Shown here: in pieces, positions 11,156-23,459 of the stretch | Position numbering within the stretch: the stretch's first letter is position 1 | How the letters are laid out: every line of letters begins with the position of its first letter | Source: Lucinisca nassula | Taxonomy: Eukaryota > Mollusca > Bivalvia > Lucinida > Lucinidae | Length of the DNA stretch: 64,000 nt | NCBI GenBank assembly: GCA_963580285.1 | Contig: OY757017.1 | Location: 110,455,245-110,519,244 of the forward strand | Direction: 5' to 3' | Notes under the pieces: generated by a model | Told to the model about the DNA's origin: nothing | Database searches by the model: none | What the model saw: the letters and a program-made list of their open reading frames with translations, nothing else | Translations under genes and position numbers: made by a program

Positions 11156-12396
11156 TCAAGATGCTACCTTTAAAAATCGGCGCATCGAATGTGCGTATAT
11201 ATATGCGTATTTCTGTCGCTAGATGGGATCCCTACCCATCGCGGTTAACCAGCCAAGGGTTTTTGAAGCAGGCAATTGTTTAGGGCACCTTTTCTAGCCC
11301 CTTCCCCATACTAAAGGGTTGAGCAGTGCGATCCTAAAAGGTCTGCTCAGTCACTCAGTGCGGCTGCCGAATTTCCTGTTCTGCTTCATTCTTCAGGAAA
11401 GCGATCATAAAGAACAAAGCCTCCTGTGTGCAGGTCCGCAACTAAAGCTTCCAGTGTATCCTCACCTGCTGCTTCGCTGCTCGCCCATCGCCACAGGGCT
11501 TTTTGAGTTTCATGCAAATACTGTGTGTATACAATTATCACATGCGCTGTGAATGGAATTATAGTGAGGGGGAGTAGCGCAGAGTCGACCTCACTCTCTC
11601 GTCTTGATGTACATGTAGCTGGATCCAGAGGCAAGACAGTGTCAAGACATCTGGACTTAAGCCTGGATGCAGTTGATTACAACACTAAGATGGGAGGGGG
11701 GAGGGATACATTAGGTTGTGATGTCATTGACCCCATTTTTAAGGGCACATGCTACCAAAACAGTCAACTTTGGACCGAAAATGGCATATTTTCGAGTTCT
11801 GTGGTGTAATCCTTGCTTCCAAAGGATAACCCTTTCTAGAACATATTTGTCTGCACTGACAAACGAATTGATTAATGTGCAATATATCTTAACTACAGAT
11901 ACCGCAGACTAAGTTAGATTTTCTTGATCTTGACCTTACTTTCAAAGGCACAGGATCAAAAAGTGTCATTTTTGGTTTTTGCCTGGTTTCTCGGAAGATA
12001 TTTGAGCAGTCAGCCGAATCGGTATGGTGTTCAAATAAACAACTTGCTCCTTGCTCGGGACCCGGCAAATGTTAATGCATGAAAAACCATGGATGATCCC
12101 TATAATAAAACATTCTCTGCGACGTAATGTGCTGCGTTCTGATGAAAAAAAGTCATACAGAAATGAAGAGCAAAATTCATATAAAGATTTTTCTGACATT
12201 ATAATTGAAATTCGTATTTTTCTTACAGTTGTGTGCATTCTATTAACAGATCGATCATCGCATGTTTCTTCTTATCCCGAATGAACAACTCTATACCAAT
12301 ATAAGAGCTTTTCAAGCTCTTGGCTTGATGTTTGATATCTCCTGCTCATAATACTGGCGATAACGAAAAACTCATTTTTAACTATATTTATTTTAG
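11156..12396 (+). other. Intron sequence between LINE remnant and exon B
   Basis: No gene or repeat family could be assigned. Short open frames on both strands lack recognisable motifs and overlap each other. The stretch ends in the TATTTTAG acceptor of the exon at 12397. Confidence 0.4.
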
Positions 12397-12586
12397 GTGC
12401 TAAGAAAGCCTTTGCTGACAGATTTGCGATCGACTCAACGTCGGGGAATCTCTATTATACGTCTGCTACTGTCGACGGTATCAGTGGCTTTGTTGGGGTG
12501 GCCGTTCTTTCACCAAAAGGAGACCCTTTAGACTTGGTTACTGAAGGATATTCTGTTAGAGACATTGTGGTAGATCCAGCAGAAGG
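12397..12586 (+). CDS. LDLR-B/EGF/sushi protein, exon B: propeller blade 3
   Basis: The acceptor is TATTTTAG and the donor GTAACT; entry is phase 1 and exit phase 2. The exon gives about 63 residues starting AKKAFADRFAID, with the YWTD-type segment NLYYTSATVDG and the following strand GVAVLS, then the start of blade 4 (DIVVDPAEG, completed in the next exon). The F-A-I-D and DIVVDP stretches are the inner strands that precede each YWTD motif in LDLR class B repeats. No stop codon occurs when it is joined to 1446-1679. It is too short and split to appear as an open frame on its own; the call depends on splice sites, phase and motif. Confidence 0.85.
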
Positions 12587-12908
12587 GTAACTGACTTTGA
12601 AACATTAAAATTCTTTATGTTCAGAGGAATCGTTTATTTGAAGATAATTTACAGACTATTGTCAAACCCAGATTTCATATAGGAACATTTGGCGTATTAA
12701 ATATATATCAAGTACTTCGTCTTGTGAGAGTTTGTAATCTTTTAATAAAATTATTAAAATTGCAATATGAAGCATCGAAATCATTGCAAAAAGAATACCT
12801 TGTGTCGGAGTCACTTACGCCACAAGACAACTTAAAGTTTTCAAGAAGTTCTGTTCATACATCTGAATACAAAAATTGGCGCGCTACTCTATCAGGACAA
12901 AGACGTGC

Positions 12909-13130
12909 CACCGTGGCCTAGTGGATAAGAGCGTTGACTCTTAATCATTAGGTCTCTCACCGCTATGGTTCGAGCCTCGCTCGGGTCACATGTGAGACGC
13001 CAAGTTCTGCAACGGTAGGTCAGATGGTTTTTCTCCGGGTACTCCAGTTTTCGCCCACCTCTGATTAACGAGCGGCTCGATATGAGTGTAATAATCTTGA
13101 AAGGGCCGTAAAACCAAAACCAATCAGAAC
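12909..13130 (+). mobile_element. tRNA-headed SINE, family C (copy 2)
   Basis: Box A-like GTGGCCTAGTGGATAAGAG and box B-like GGTTCGAGCC lie about 50 bases apart, followed by the family body (GGGTCACATGTGAGACGCC, TCTCCGGGTACTCC, TTTTCGCCCACCTCTG) and an A-rich tail. The tRNA-like part is continuous with the body, so it is not a free tRNA gene. Confidence 0.8.
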
Positions 13131-13972
13131 AAAATATTGGAATCGGTATACATCTGTCATGTCCAGTTCAGATTTAGTGATCAACCATCCGGCTATGCAA
13201 GTCACTGATTATATGTTAAAATTTATGAGCAAGGCTTCCGGAACTATTCATCGCACTCTTCCTTGTTTTATGACTATAATTGATTTAATTAAGTGGCAGC
13301 CTACATGATAAATTTAAAATATATATAGAATATGTTTTAAAGGGGTTAACCTTTGGATGCAAGGAATACAGAGTATCGTACCGAAAAGTGTCTAGTATAC
13401 AAGATTTTCTGGGTCAGACTAGACAGGACTGGTAAATTAGGCTTAAAAGTGTTGCTCAAATACTCTCAAAACTCAACATTAGAACCTGTGATAATGGAAT
13501 AACAAAAATATAAACTATACTGTGGTGAAGCGCAGGAAGATTTTAACGGCCGCCACGCATTTTCTTAACACCAGCTGCATGTGTAGTGACGTTAGATGTG
13601 TTCTATAAAACAATTATCCTTTGGAAGCAATGAATACACAGTAGAATTGAAAGTTATGGAGCGAGCGAGCTTTTCTGTGTCAGACTAACTAGTTTCGATT
13701 ACAAGTGATCAAGGTCAAAATCTTGATTGCTCAATATAGAAACCCGTGATCATTTATGTCCTGATGTTCCGTAGATAAGTAATCATCGATTAAGAGGATT
13801 ATTTAGTGCACCATTTTCGGTATACTTAATTTTCCGCCCACTCAACTGACAAGTTGAGATAACAGGATGATTTGACTGTTTTGTTGAAGATTTTGGTCTG
13901 CTTCTAAACTCTTTGAAATAAAAACCAGTCAAATCAAAAGTTTTGACAGTAATTCTTTTTTCTCACATACAG
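13131..13972 (+). other. Intron sequence with two related segments
   Basis: Segments near 13340-13500 and 13610-13755 share CCTTTGGA.GCAA.GAATACA and TTTTCTG.GTCAGACTA, suggesting a diverged duplicate or two units of an old tandem core. The acceptor of exon C closes the stretch. Confidence 0.4.
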
Positions 13973-14112
13973 GTTGATGTTTTGGACAGACCACGGCGAA
14001 ATCCCCACAGTAAAGAGGGCTAATATGGATGGAACATATATTACTGTAATCATTTCTAATACTTCTTCAAATGCAATGACATGGCCAAATGGAATCGCCA
14101 TAGATTATCAAG
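13973..14112 (+). CDS. LDLR-B/EGF/sushi protein, exon C: propeller blade 4
   Basis: The acceptor is CACATACAG and the donor GTATAA; entry is phase 2 and exit phase 1. The codon split across the join gives glycine, then LMFWTDHGEIPTVKRANMDG, the best YWTD segment of the protein with the K-R-x-x-MDG strand typical of LDLR class B repeats. WPNGIAIDYQ follows, the usual lead-in to the next blade. The frame is open across both joins. Together with exons A, B, D and E it completes a six-blade propeller. Confidence 0.92.
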
Positions 14113-14340
14113 GTATAATATATCCAAGAGGTTAGGAAATATTAATTCTTCCGCGCCAATCAAAATTGTTTATTCAGAATCCAAAAATTGCATTCCCTGT
14201 TGAATAAATTACCTTTGCCTAAACGAGTACAACTAGCAAATAGTGTTAACTGGGGCAATAAAACCAAATTCAACTAGCAAATTTCAGATGGATATTGATT
14301 ATAGTTCTGATTGTTTCTTTATACTTATAGATTATGTTTG

Positions 14341-14575
14341 CAACATTCTTTCGTGTAGATTGATCATGAAATTTATTCTACGATCATTCTATTCCTTCCG
14401 CTGATTCAAGAAGGGTAGTTGTCATTTTCTGGCGAAAGAATGTGCACTGTGTAGCTAACAACTTACGTATAAGCCTGTCCAATAAAAGTGTTGATAGGTA
14501 AACTGACTGGCCCAAAAATTACCTAAAATAGTGTTGACTGGGCCGTTAAACTCCAATCAAAACAAACAAACAAAT
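14341..14575 (+). mobile_element. SINE family B, 5'-truncated
   Basis: It begins GCAACATTCTTTCGTG without the tRNA head, and contains TTTCTGGCGAAAGAATGTGCA and the 3' end GGGCCGTTAAACTCCAATC with an (AAAC)n tail. The full copy is at 24018-24309. Confidence 0.75.
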
Positions 14576-14682
14576 AGATTATGTTTGCTGTAATGATAAC
14601 TAAAGATCAGAAAAGATGATTACTATTGATATTTTTAATCCCCACGTTTGTCTGCATAAAGTGGGTTTAACACGTACTTTAT

Positions 14683-16686
14683 TAGCTCACCTGAGCACGA
14701 AGTGCTCAAGGTGAGCTATTGTGATCGCCTTTTGTCCGGCGTCCGTCGTGCGTCGTGCGTCGTGCGTCGTGCGGTGTGCGTCGTGCGTCGTGCGTCGTGC
14801 GTCGTCAACAATTCACTTAAATGACATCTCCTCCTAAACCAGTGAATGGATTTCAAAATACTTTCATAGAAATGTTCCTTGGGTGACCTTCTACCAAAAT
14901 TGCTAAAATGGTTCCGCTCCGCAGAACAAAATGGCCACCAGAGCTAAAAATAGAAAAACCTTTAAACGACATCTCCTCCTAGCCCTTTGGCCCGATTTCA
15001 AAATAATTTCACAGAAATGTTCCTTGGATGACCCTCTACCAAAATTGCTAAAATGGTTCCGCTCCGCTGAACAAAATGGCCGCCAGAGCTAAAAATAGAA
15101 AAACCTTTAAACGACATCTCCTCCTAGCCCTTTGGCCCGATTTCAAAATAATTTCACAGAAATGTTCCTTGGATGACCCTCTACCGAAATTGCTAAAATG
15201 GTTCTGCTCTGCTGAACAAAATGGCCACCAGAGCTAAAAATAGAAAAAACCTTTAAACGACATCTCCTCCTAGCCCTTTGGCCCGATTTCAAAATAATTT
15301 CACTGAAATGTTTCTTGGATGACCCTCTACCGAAATTGCTAAAATGGTTCCGCTCCGCTGAACAAAATGGCCGCAAGAGCTAAAAATAGAAAAACCTTTA
15401 AACGACATCTCCTCCTAGCCCTTTGGTCCGATTTCAAAATAATTTCACAGAAATGTTCCTTGGATGACCCTCTACCAAAATTGCTAAAATGGTTCCGCTC
15501 CGCAGAACAAAATGGCCGCCAGAGCTAAAAATAGAAAAACCTTTAAACGACATCTCCTCCTAGCCCTTTGGCCCGATTTCAAAATAATTTCACAGAAATG
15601 TTCCTTGGATGACCCTCTACCAAAATTGCTAAAATGGTTCAGCTCTGCTGAACAAAATGGCCGCCAGAGCTAAAAATAGAAAAACCTTTAAACGACATCT
15701 CCTCCTAGCCCTTTGGCCCGATTTCAAAATAATTTCACAGAAATGTTCCTTGGATGACCCTCTACCGAAATTGCTAAAATGGTTCCGCTCCGCTGAACAA
15801 AATGGCCGCCAGAGCTAAAACTAGAAAAACCTTTAAACGACATCTCCTCCTAGCCCTTTGGCCCGATTTCAAAATAATTTCACAGAAATGTTCCTTGGAT
15901 GACCCTCTACCGAAATTGCTAAAATGGTTCCTCTCCGCTGAACAAAATGGCCGCCAGAGCTAAAAATAGAAAAACCTTTAAACGACATCTCCTAGCCCTT
16001 TGGCCCGATTTCAACATAATTTCACTGTAATGTTTCTTGGATGACCCTCTACCGAAATTGCTAAAATGGTTCCGCTCTGCTGAACAAAATGGCCGCAAGA
16101 GCTAAAAATAGAAAAACCTTTAAACGACATCTCCTCCTAGCCCTTTGGTCTGATTTCAAAATAATTTCACAGAGTTTTCCTTGGATGACCCTCTACCAAA
16201 ATTGCTAAAATGGTTCCACTCCGCTGAAAAAATGGCCTCCAGAGCTAAAAATAGAAAAACCTTTAAACGACATCTCCTCCTAGCCCTTTGGCCTGATTTC
16301 AAAATTATTTCACTGAATTGTTCCTTGGATTACCCTTTACAGAAATTGCTAAAATGGTTCCGCTCCGCTGAACAAAATGGCCGCCAGAGCTAAAAATAGA
16401 AAAACCTTTAAACGACATCTCCTCCTAGCCCTTTGGCCCGATTTCAAAATAATTTCACTGAAATGTTTCTTGGATGACCCTCTACCGAAATTGATAAAAT
16501 GGTTCTGCTCCGCTGAACAAAATGGCCACCAGAGCTAAAAATAGAAATACCTTTAAGCAACATCTCCTCCTAGCCCTTTGGCCTGATTTCATATTATAGC
16601 CTGGGCCAATAATGGCTCTCCCAGGGGCCCACTTGATACCCTATGGATCAGGTGAGCGATCCAGGGCCATCATGGCCCTCTTGTTT
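14683..16686 (+). mobile_element. HINE/pearl-like element B with 145-base tandem core
   Basis: The 5' hairpin is AGCTCACCTGAGCAC pairing with GTGCTCAAGGTGAGCT. A (GTCGTGC)n microsatellite follows at about 14740-14805, then about 11 units of 145 bases (landmark AAAATGGCC at 14926, 15071, 15216) with high mutual similarity. It ends AGGTGAGCGATCC, then the hairpin AGGGCCATCATGGCCCT and CTCTTGT. Non-coding. Same layout as element A, but a different core unit. Confidence 0.8.
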
Positions 16687-17492
16687 TTATTTAACGGACT
16701 TGTTTAGGTGTTGTCTTTTTGATACAAAATCCGTTGACTACGAAAACAATTAACTAGAGGAAAAGGCAACGATCAGGAATCGATACAATTAACTTAAAGA
16801 GCAATTACAAAGAAATTTAATTTTTTTTTAGTATGACGCATGGTGGAAGTAGATGCAAAGAGGGCCATTTTAGTGAAAACCACATGTAAAAATTTCCATT
16901 CGTTCTAAAGTTATGCTCATTTATATTTGATACATACCTGTTTTCCTCTTAGAGTAACCTCCCCTGCATTTTCTTTGATTTTAACCCACAATGCAATATT
17001 CTGTGATGTCGTAGTAGCTTTAAACTTTTTTAAAATAATTTTAAACTGCCATAGTTTCCTTTTGCTGTTGCCTAATGCAGTTTTCTGATGCCCTTTGATT
17101 ACTGTGTATGTTGTTCATCATTTAGGTTAAAAATGAGAAATATGATTTTAAAATTCAAACTAAAATTTAGTTTTAAAGTTGTTTTTTTTTAAATAATTAA
17201 AACTACCATTTCATTCAAAATTTCATTTAAACTAGTAAGTGAAAGTATTTTTACATGTCTTTAAAACAGATTAGTAAGTTCTGAACGTTATTTCATCCCC
17301 TTACAAATACAGAAACTGAAATTTAAATTATTTTTAAAAAAATATTGACAACTTACATCGCTGGGGCAGATGAGTTGCTTATCGAAATAACGGTGGCCTT
17401 AATATAATTTCAAAGTCACAGGCTTTGTCGAATTGTGAGCAGAAAAAATGTTATTGCAAAATCTCAGCATCCAGTGGATTAAATCTGTTAAA
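16687..17492 (+). other. AT-rich intron; short Naiad 3'-end scrap near 16750-16800
   Basis: A short stretch containing GATCAGGAATCGATACAATT is the reverse complement of the Naiad 3' end. The rest is AT-rich sequence without features I can name. Confidence 0.4.
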
Positions 17493-18956
17493 GGTATAGC
17501 ATGGTGGCCGTTTTTCAGAAATTGGCTAAAATTGCTTTCGTTTTACTCTCAGTATAACAGTAATTTTATTCAAGCTAATTGAAGATGAATGTATTGGGCT
17601 TCAGAAAATTGCAGGTGTCATTCCCGGACCACAGGCGTATACGCGTATGACGTCAAAAATGATGACGTCCGAAAATGTAATGAAAACCATACAGAAAAGT
17701 GTTCACCATGTTCTGTTACTAACCCTATACTCTGACCATCTACCACAAAAAAAATGTCAAAGAAATGATTAATTACATATTCTTAAGGAAGGTTTGTACA
17801 TTTTGCATAGGAAAACGGCAACCGGAAGTACGAATCCTGCAGCTATGGAAAAAGCAGCAAACGCTTAGTGATAATTACCTTTCTTAATATGTAACCCTTA
17901 CCTTTTTTCTTTATTTTGTTGTTCAAATTTGTCCGTAAATTGCAGGATTGTCTCATATTTTATCAAACTTTTGGGATTTATGATGGTAAGAAAACTATAG
18001 TATACATTTTCTTCTCATTAATTACGGAGGATGTGAAGGACCACAACATGCAATTATAATGACAATGCAGCACAATGGATCAGATTGGCACTATGCGTTT
18101 TCCAGTGAGATTTCAATTATATACTATTGGTGGAAATGGAAGAGAAAACACTGTTTTTTAAACATGGGCATAACATTGAATATAATATGGTACATACAGA
18201 GGCCTGTTAGTGCCATACAATCTACCGTAGCAACGATATACGACAAAATTTTCAGTTTATTAACGTACCTAAAGTTTTTGGTACTACCTTATCATGCTTA
18301 TTATATACAAAAACCTCTTCATTAATTAATTGTGATACATAAAAGGGTGTGACTGTCCTTGGTCTGGCCGACCAGCATGCATATGCAGAGTTCACAGTTC
18401 GAACGATCGACAAGCAAGCCACACTTAACAATACACGGTGACTGTCTTCAAGGGGGGGGGGGGTATTTATATATTAAAAATCTTTGTCCAATTAAAATAA
18501 TAACTTACGTATATTTCTTAAATATGTCAAGGCTATTATATACATGCCTCATGCCTTCTATAAAAAGCTGTATGCAAGCTGTTTTTCTATTCATTTATCA
18601 CCGTTGAAAACGTATTGTATATTTACATTACGAAATTGCTGATTGTGTTACCATATGTATCCAAGATGTACAGTGTATTAAATACAAGTATCATAATGTT
18701 TTCTATTTGGCTGTAATCTATGTAATTTACATTATTTTATTTTTACATATTTGCATGTATAAGCAATTTATCTTAAGCTAGTTTGAATATGTGCTTATTC
18801 CACTTATAACGTTTTATTATCCACAAATAGTTATATACAGACATATTATAAATACTTATGAGAGTTGAATAATTAAATTACATGTACAATGAACATGAAT
18901 ATACGTCATACAAACTTCACAAAATTGAATAATTCGCAATGAAGTCAGTTGTTTAT

Positions 18957-19240
18957 TTGTTTGTTTGATTTGAGGTTAACGTCCCCTAGGTCATTTTGCA
19001 AATGCTGTTTCCAATTTTGTGGGACTTTTAGCCGACATTGAGATGAAATAACATTTCAAGCCCTGTCACCAAATGGAACTAAATTAGTTTATATACATGG
19101 ACAGGCCGACTCGCAGCGCTTTGCCTGGGCAGGCTTGATCCTCTAAGCGGTTTACTAGTACTCGTGTGTGGTCGGCTTCAGCTCTGTGCGGAAGCATCAT
19201 GCAGCCCAGCTATTTCTTCAAGCCCCGATGCACGGGGCCA
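18957..19240 (-). mobile_element. SINE family A, minus strand
   Basis: Inverse of the family A consensus: it begins (left) with a TTTGTTTGTTTGATTTGAGG tail and continues through GTGGGACTTTTAGCCGACAT and CTCTAAGCGGTTTACTAGTA to TATTTCTTCAAGCCCC. It lies inside the long-TIR element. Confidence 0.75.
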
Positions 19241-19734
19241 ATGAAGTCAATTGCTTACTCAAGTTGCAATGTATTATTTACAAATATTTATTTACAAGTA
19301 TACCTTTTTTATCACAGTTGGATATCAAATGTTTTGAAAGTACAGAATGTCCTTGTTGCAATTATATTTATATCATAGAGGATATTATTGAATGCATTTT
19401 GAAAATGTATGTACAGATATTTCATATACTATATTTTACAGTCGAATTTTTATTGCTTATATACACTGGCTGTCTTTGTATAATGCAGAAATTAACTCAT
19501 AGCACAGAAATTCCAATATGTTTATTTTATATCGGAATCAGTTTTAATTTCTATTTACACATATGTACATGAAAAAGAAGACATTATTTTCAATATTACA
19601 AACTAAACAATCGAGAAAATGTCAATTGCTTACTCAAATTGCAATGTATTATTTTATACAAACATTTTGATGCACAAAAATATTTTCAGCATCACCATCA
19701 TCATCATCATCATAATCGGATTCTTTTTATTAAC

Positions 19735-20347
19735 GTGTAGGTACAGGGACGACATCTACATAAGTGGGCCCTTCTGGGTATCTGGCTTGCTACACACATG
19801 GCAGATCTCACACCAGATCTCCTATGTCTATCATTAGGGTAGATGGCTGAGAGCTTCCACTCACTGCGGCTGCTTTCAGGTCATCTTGGGCCTCCCATGT
19901 CCAGGTTTCTCATCCACCTGTATGTCATAGACTGCCTTGACTGCTCCGTTGGAGCGTTCCACATGTCCATACCAGAGCAGCCTTCTCGCCCCGAGGATGA
20001 GGTCCCGGTCCTCAATGCCAAGCCGCGCGGTGCAAGTAGCTAACTGGACCTGACGGTGCCAGTGACTTGCAGCTTGCTATTGCAGATCTGTCTGAATATT
20101 GCTCTGTCATTGGAGGTTTGGTTTTGTCAATGGTCAAGTCTCGCTGGCATGGAGCCTTGCGCTCCGCACACAAGAGCTGTACACACTGCCACATGTCTTG
20201 AACGAGAGATGGCAGGGAAGACAGAACTGGTAGCAGCTCCTTGAACTTCTTCCAGGCTATTTTCACACGTGATATGGTCGAAAGATCACAGCCACCGGCT
20301 GCAGAGACAATGTCTCGTAGGTAGCAAAAAGAAGCTACAACCTCCAT
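19735..20347 (-). pseudogene. LINE reverse transcriptase C-terminal fragment
   Basis: The minus-strand reading starts EVVASFCYLRDIVSAAGGCD and continues with a VKIAWKKFKELLPVL stretch, the thumb region that follows the RT core in many mollusc LINEs (usually F-x-YLGD-x-[IL]S). Downstream sequence shows the usual C-terminal H-W-R-R region in broken frames. No catalytic core is present. Remnant. Confidence 0.65.
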
Positions 20348-20359
20348 TATGATACCAAT

Positions 20360-20640
20360 AGAAATTCGTGTGACACAGAATGCACATGTGAAATATGAAA
20401 GCCATATCGCTCCAATCGAAAGTTATGGCCAGTGTTAAAGTTTTTAAAACGTAGGTAATACATCAAGGACAAGGTCACAACCTATGGTACCACTGGAAAG
20501 TTCTTATGACAAGGAATGCACATGTTAAATATGAAAGCCATATCAGTTACCATTCAAACGTTAAGCCCAATGTTAGTTTTTGCGGACAAACAAATTGACA
20601 GACAGACCAAAAACTATATGCCCCTGCATCTTTGATTCCG
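20360..20640. repeat. Two diverged tandem units
   Basis: AATGCACATGTGAAATATGAA near 20382 and AATGCACATGTTAAATATGAA near 20516 head two units of about 135 bases. Function unknown. Confidence 0.5.
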
Positions 20641-20960
20641 AAAGATTCGGGTGCATAAAACGTTTTCAATATCTATATGACTAGCATTTCTACTGTTTAT
20701 CTAATATAATTAGTGTGAAATCGCAAAAGAATTGTTCACGTGTTACAAGTAAGTACCCTGTGAATTATCTATGGCTTAATATGACGTCAGAGATATATTG
20801 GCCAGTAGCTCGCTTACGCCCGGGGTGCCGTTCTGACACCTGTCAGGATCATGTAAGGCAGGTATACTTCTCTATGAAAATGTAAAAAAATACATGTACT
20901 GTTATACCGAAAGTAAAACGAAAATAAAAAATTTCCTTAGGGCCACCATTGTATATACTA

Positions 20961-21443
20961 ATCATTGAGAACGTCTTCATGTCCCTCATAGAATTTCAAT
21001 TTTATCGAAAAATTCGTTTTAGCATTGGTACGTAAGATCTATTATCTATAAAACCCATCCTGGTTTACCTTAAGTAGGGAATAACTATTCAACATAGTAT
21101 CGACTGTCATTTTGGGATGTGTAAATATGTTTTACGGCGACGCATTATGAAAACGTCAAACGGAATAGTTGATCGTAAAACAGCTGATTTATCTCATCTA
21201 ATGATACTTCTTAGCACATTGTCGTGTACGATTTCATCTGTTTTGTTAAAATTAAATGTTCTACTTGCACAAAACGCGTTCAGGGAAATTCCAGCCAGCC
21301 CAGCGTTACCTGATAGCGTCGGGTTTCCGACATTATGTCGCAGAATAGATTCGCACATGCTTGGTGTTATTCACTCAGTCGTCATGGTACATTAACCAAT
21401 ACATAACGACGTTTTTGTTGCTGACGGTTATATTATGTTGCAG
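20961..21443 (+). other. Intron sequence before exon D
   Basis: No repeat or gene recognised. A 92-codon open frame at 21117-21395 has no recognisable motif and is probably chance. Confidence 0.35.
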
Positions 21444-21597
21444 ATAAGAAGCTTTATCTCACAGACGGGAATTTGAATACTATAAAACGTTGTACATACA
21501 GCGGCCAGTGTTCAATTATTCATACTGATTTTGGAGCCCACTTGATGGATATAGAACTTTCCGGGCAATATCTTTATTATACTGCTTGGAACAGACC
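21444..21597 (+). CDS. LDLR-B/EGF/sushi protein, exon D: propeller blades 5-6
   Basis: The acceptor is ATGTTGCAG and the donor GTAAGT; entry is phase 1 and exit phase 2. The joined frame reads DKKLYLTDGNLNTIKRCTYSG (blade 5, with YLTD in place of YWTD) and LSGQYLYYTAWNRP (start of blade 6). C-x6-C within blade 5 could form a local disulfide. Clean continuation of phase from 14112, through 7.3 kb of intron that holds element B and the long-TIR element. Confidence 0.9.
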
Positions 21598-21639
21598 GTA
21601 AGTTTTATTTTTGAAATATATATTCTTGTATGAGATAAA

Positions 21640-21960
21640 ATAGAAGTGAAGTCAATGATCAGGAATCAATAAAATTAACCCATATCTTCCATCATAGACA
21701 TCAAAGGGAAAGAAACACAGATATGAAATAACTAGACCCTAATGGAAACATCAATGGAGGAAAGTCAAAACGACAGTTACTTTCCCACAGAATGGCCAAC
21801 TGATTATCCAAAACAAAAAGATAGAGGCGATACACACATTCAAAGACGAACTATAACAAAACAAACCGCGACAGAAGAACCGTCCTGAAACGGTCAGTGA
21901 ATCGTATTTCACTGGAGGGGTGGGGGCGGGCTTAAATCTATTTTACGCGGCCACAGATTT
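21640..21960 (-). mobile_element. Old Naiad 3'-end copy
   Basis: The plus strand reads GATCAGGAATCAATAAAATT near the left edge and GGGCTTAAATCTATTTTACG at the right, the inverse of the Naiad 3' end. It is more diverged than the copies at 39372 or 55353 and carries an expanded G run near 21915. No RT sequence. Confidence 0.65.
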
Positions 21961-23459
21961 CTTTTGGAAGCACGCAGATTTCTTTTGGAAGAAAACAACA
22001 GTCACATAAGAATTACAGCCAAGTATTAATTCTGAACCGGACTAGCCAGTTCCGGCCAATAAAGCTTCAACAGTGGCCCTGAATAATTTGAAATAAAAGT
22101 ATACAGTGCAATAAAGATCGGTACTTAACACCAGTTGCGGGCAAGTAAAATATTTAATGGCAGTTGTTATGGATAAAGGTTAATTTGTCAAAAACATTTT
22201 GATATTGTGTTTCAAGGGCTTACAACCTGCTATTTCATGCATGGGTTATTTTGCTTTTTCGAAATATTTTAAATGTTTACCTTTTTATTTGCATAGCTTT
22301 GCCCGATATTTGGGCTAATGTTTCTTGCATACTGGTATACTCCTTTCTAAAACGATGTACTTATGAGTTTGCCTTTGTAGAACAAAGGGCTTTGCTATCT
22401 AGCTAGTAAGAAAAGGCCTTACTCAAAGGTCGCGGTCATCCCAAGTCACCTAAAGAAAGAAAGCGACAAGGAGGCTCACACAAAACATTAGACGAAACAT
22501 CAACCGACGCCATAAAGCCAATTAACTAATAAAACACTCCAAAAGATCGACTGCCTTGTGACGGTCAGTTGTAAGTCTACTAGTTCGAGAATCTATTTCT
22601 AGAATCTATTCGCTAGCGCAATTTAAGTTATTGTAAAAATTTTTCACTGGCAACCATACATGTTTGCTACACAGATCATGTAACGGGGGTGATATCAACG
22701 TTTTTAATCGGCGATGTTAAAACATTAAAAAAGCCTCATATAGAATGTACTTTTGCGGTCAATAAAGTAGCCTAAAGTTTTTGTTTTTTCCGATCAGAGG
22801 AAGATTTTCTAATACTCCGAAAATAATGTTGTATAAACCGCTATCACGAGTCATTCTTTTGGCTTGTTTGAGATTAGCGTAACTAAAGCAGGTACGGGCA
22901 AGATATGTCTAACACGGGCCGATACCAAGAACAAAATAATTGCTGTTTCTGTTAACTCCAAACCATGAAATAACGACATTGACAAGCTTATTAATATTGT
23001 GCCCGCTGAAAAGCAATAAGCTCTATATGCTACATGGCGTCGGTTTAAGCAACTGCATCTCAGTGAACACTTTAAAACGTTCGCTATACTCTGAATCTCG
23101 TTTACTGTCATATTTTAGATGTTTATGTAATCTAGGTCAGTTGGCACCTGCTGTATTCTATTGCTATTCAACAACTATGGAAACAGAATCCTTATCACAA
23201 AAACATGGGAGTCACTTTTTTATTGAGATTTCCATTTTCACACATAATAAAATAAACTGAATGATCATTGATGAATTAGAATTAAACGAAACCATATTGA
23301 AGTAGAAGAATACTTTCTGTCGGCACCACACGTCACATAACATCAGCTGCGATGAAGTGAAATAAAGTTTTGGACTACCAATTCTGACACTATTCCGTAA
23401 TATAAATATTCTGTATCATTTCATTTGTATTCTATTCCAGGTTTTATATATATCACGTT
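21961..23459 (+). other. Long intron stretch without recognised features
   Basis: AT-rich with scattered short open frames on both strands (for example 22940-23260) that overlap one another and show no motif. Nothing can be assigned. Confidence 0.35.

Larger units (their letters stand above)
17493..20960. mobile_element. About 3.5-kb element with long, diverged terminal inverted repeats
   Basis: The left end (from 17493) and the reverse complement of the right end (to 20960) share, in the same order and at similar spacing, ATGGTGGCC, TTTCGTTTTACT, GTATAACAGTA, CAGGTGTCA and TGACGTCA. The arms are therefore about 150-170 bases. The interior holds a SINE (18957-19240), a LINE end (19735-20347) and low-complexity DNA, but no transposase I recognise. 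It could be a large foldback element or two arms of an inverted duplication. Confidence 0.6.

Noticed and set aside
11150..11200. Plus-strand stretch reading K-I-G-A-S-N-V-R next to the minus-strand LINE endonuclease, suggesting a 5' inversion
   Set aside because: Only about eight codons match what is expected at the endonuclease start and nothing continues it; too little to support an inversion.
12909..12985. Possible functional tRNA genes at tRNA-like heads (also 24018, 30205, 34733, 10604)
   Set aside because: Acceptor stems do not pair properly and each head continues into a SINE body shared between copies.
14900..16600. Regular repeats reminiscent of a CRISPR array
   Set aside because: Units of 145 bases follow one another without spacers, in a eukaryotic intron. 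It is a tandem core of a transposon.
20012..20347. 111-codon open frame as a host gene
   Set aside because: It matches the thumb region of LINE reverse transcriptases and has no splice sites consistent with a host exon.
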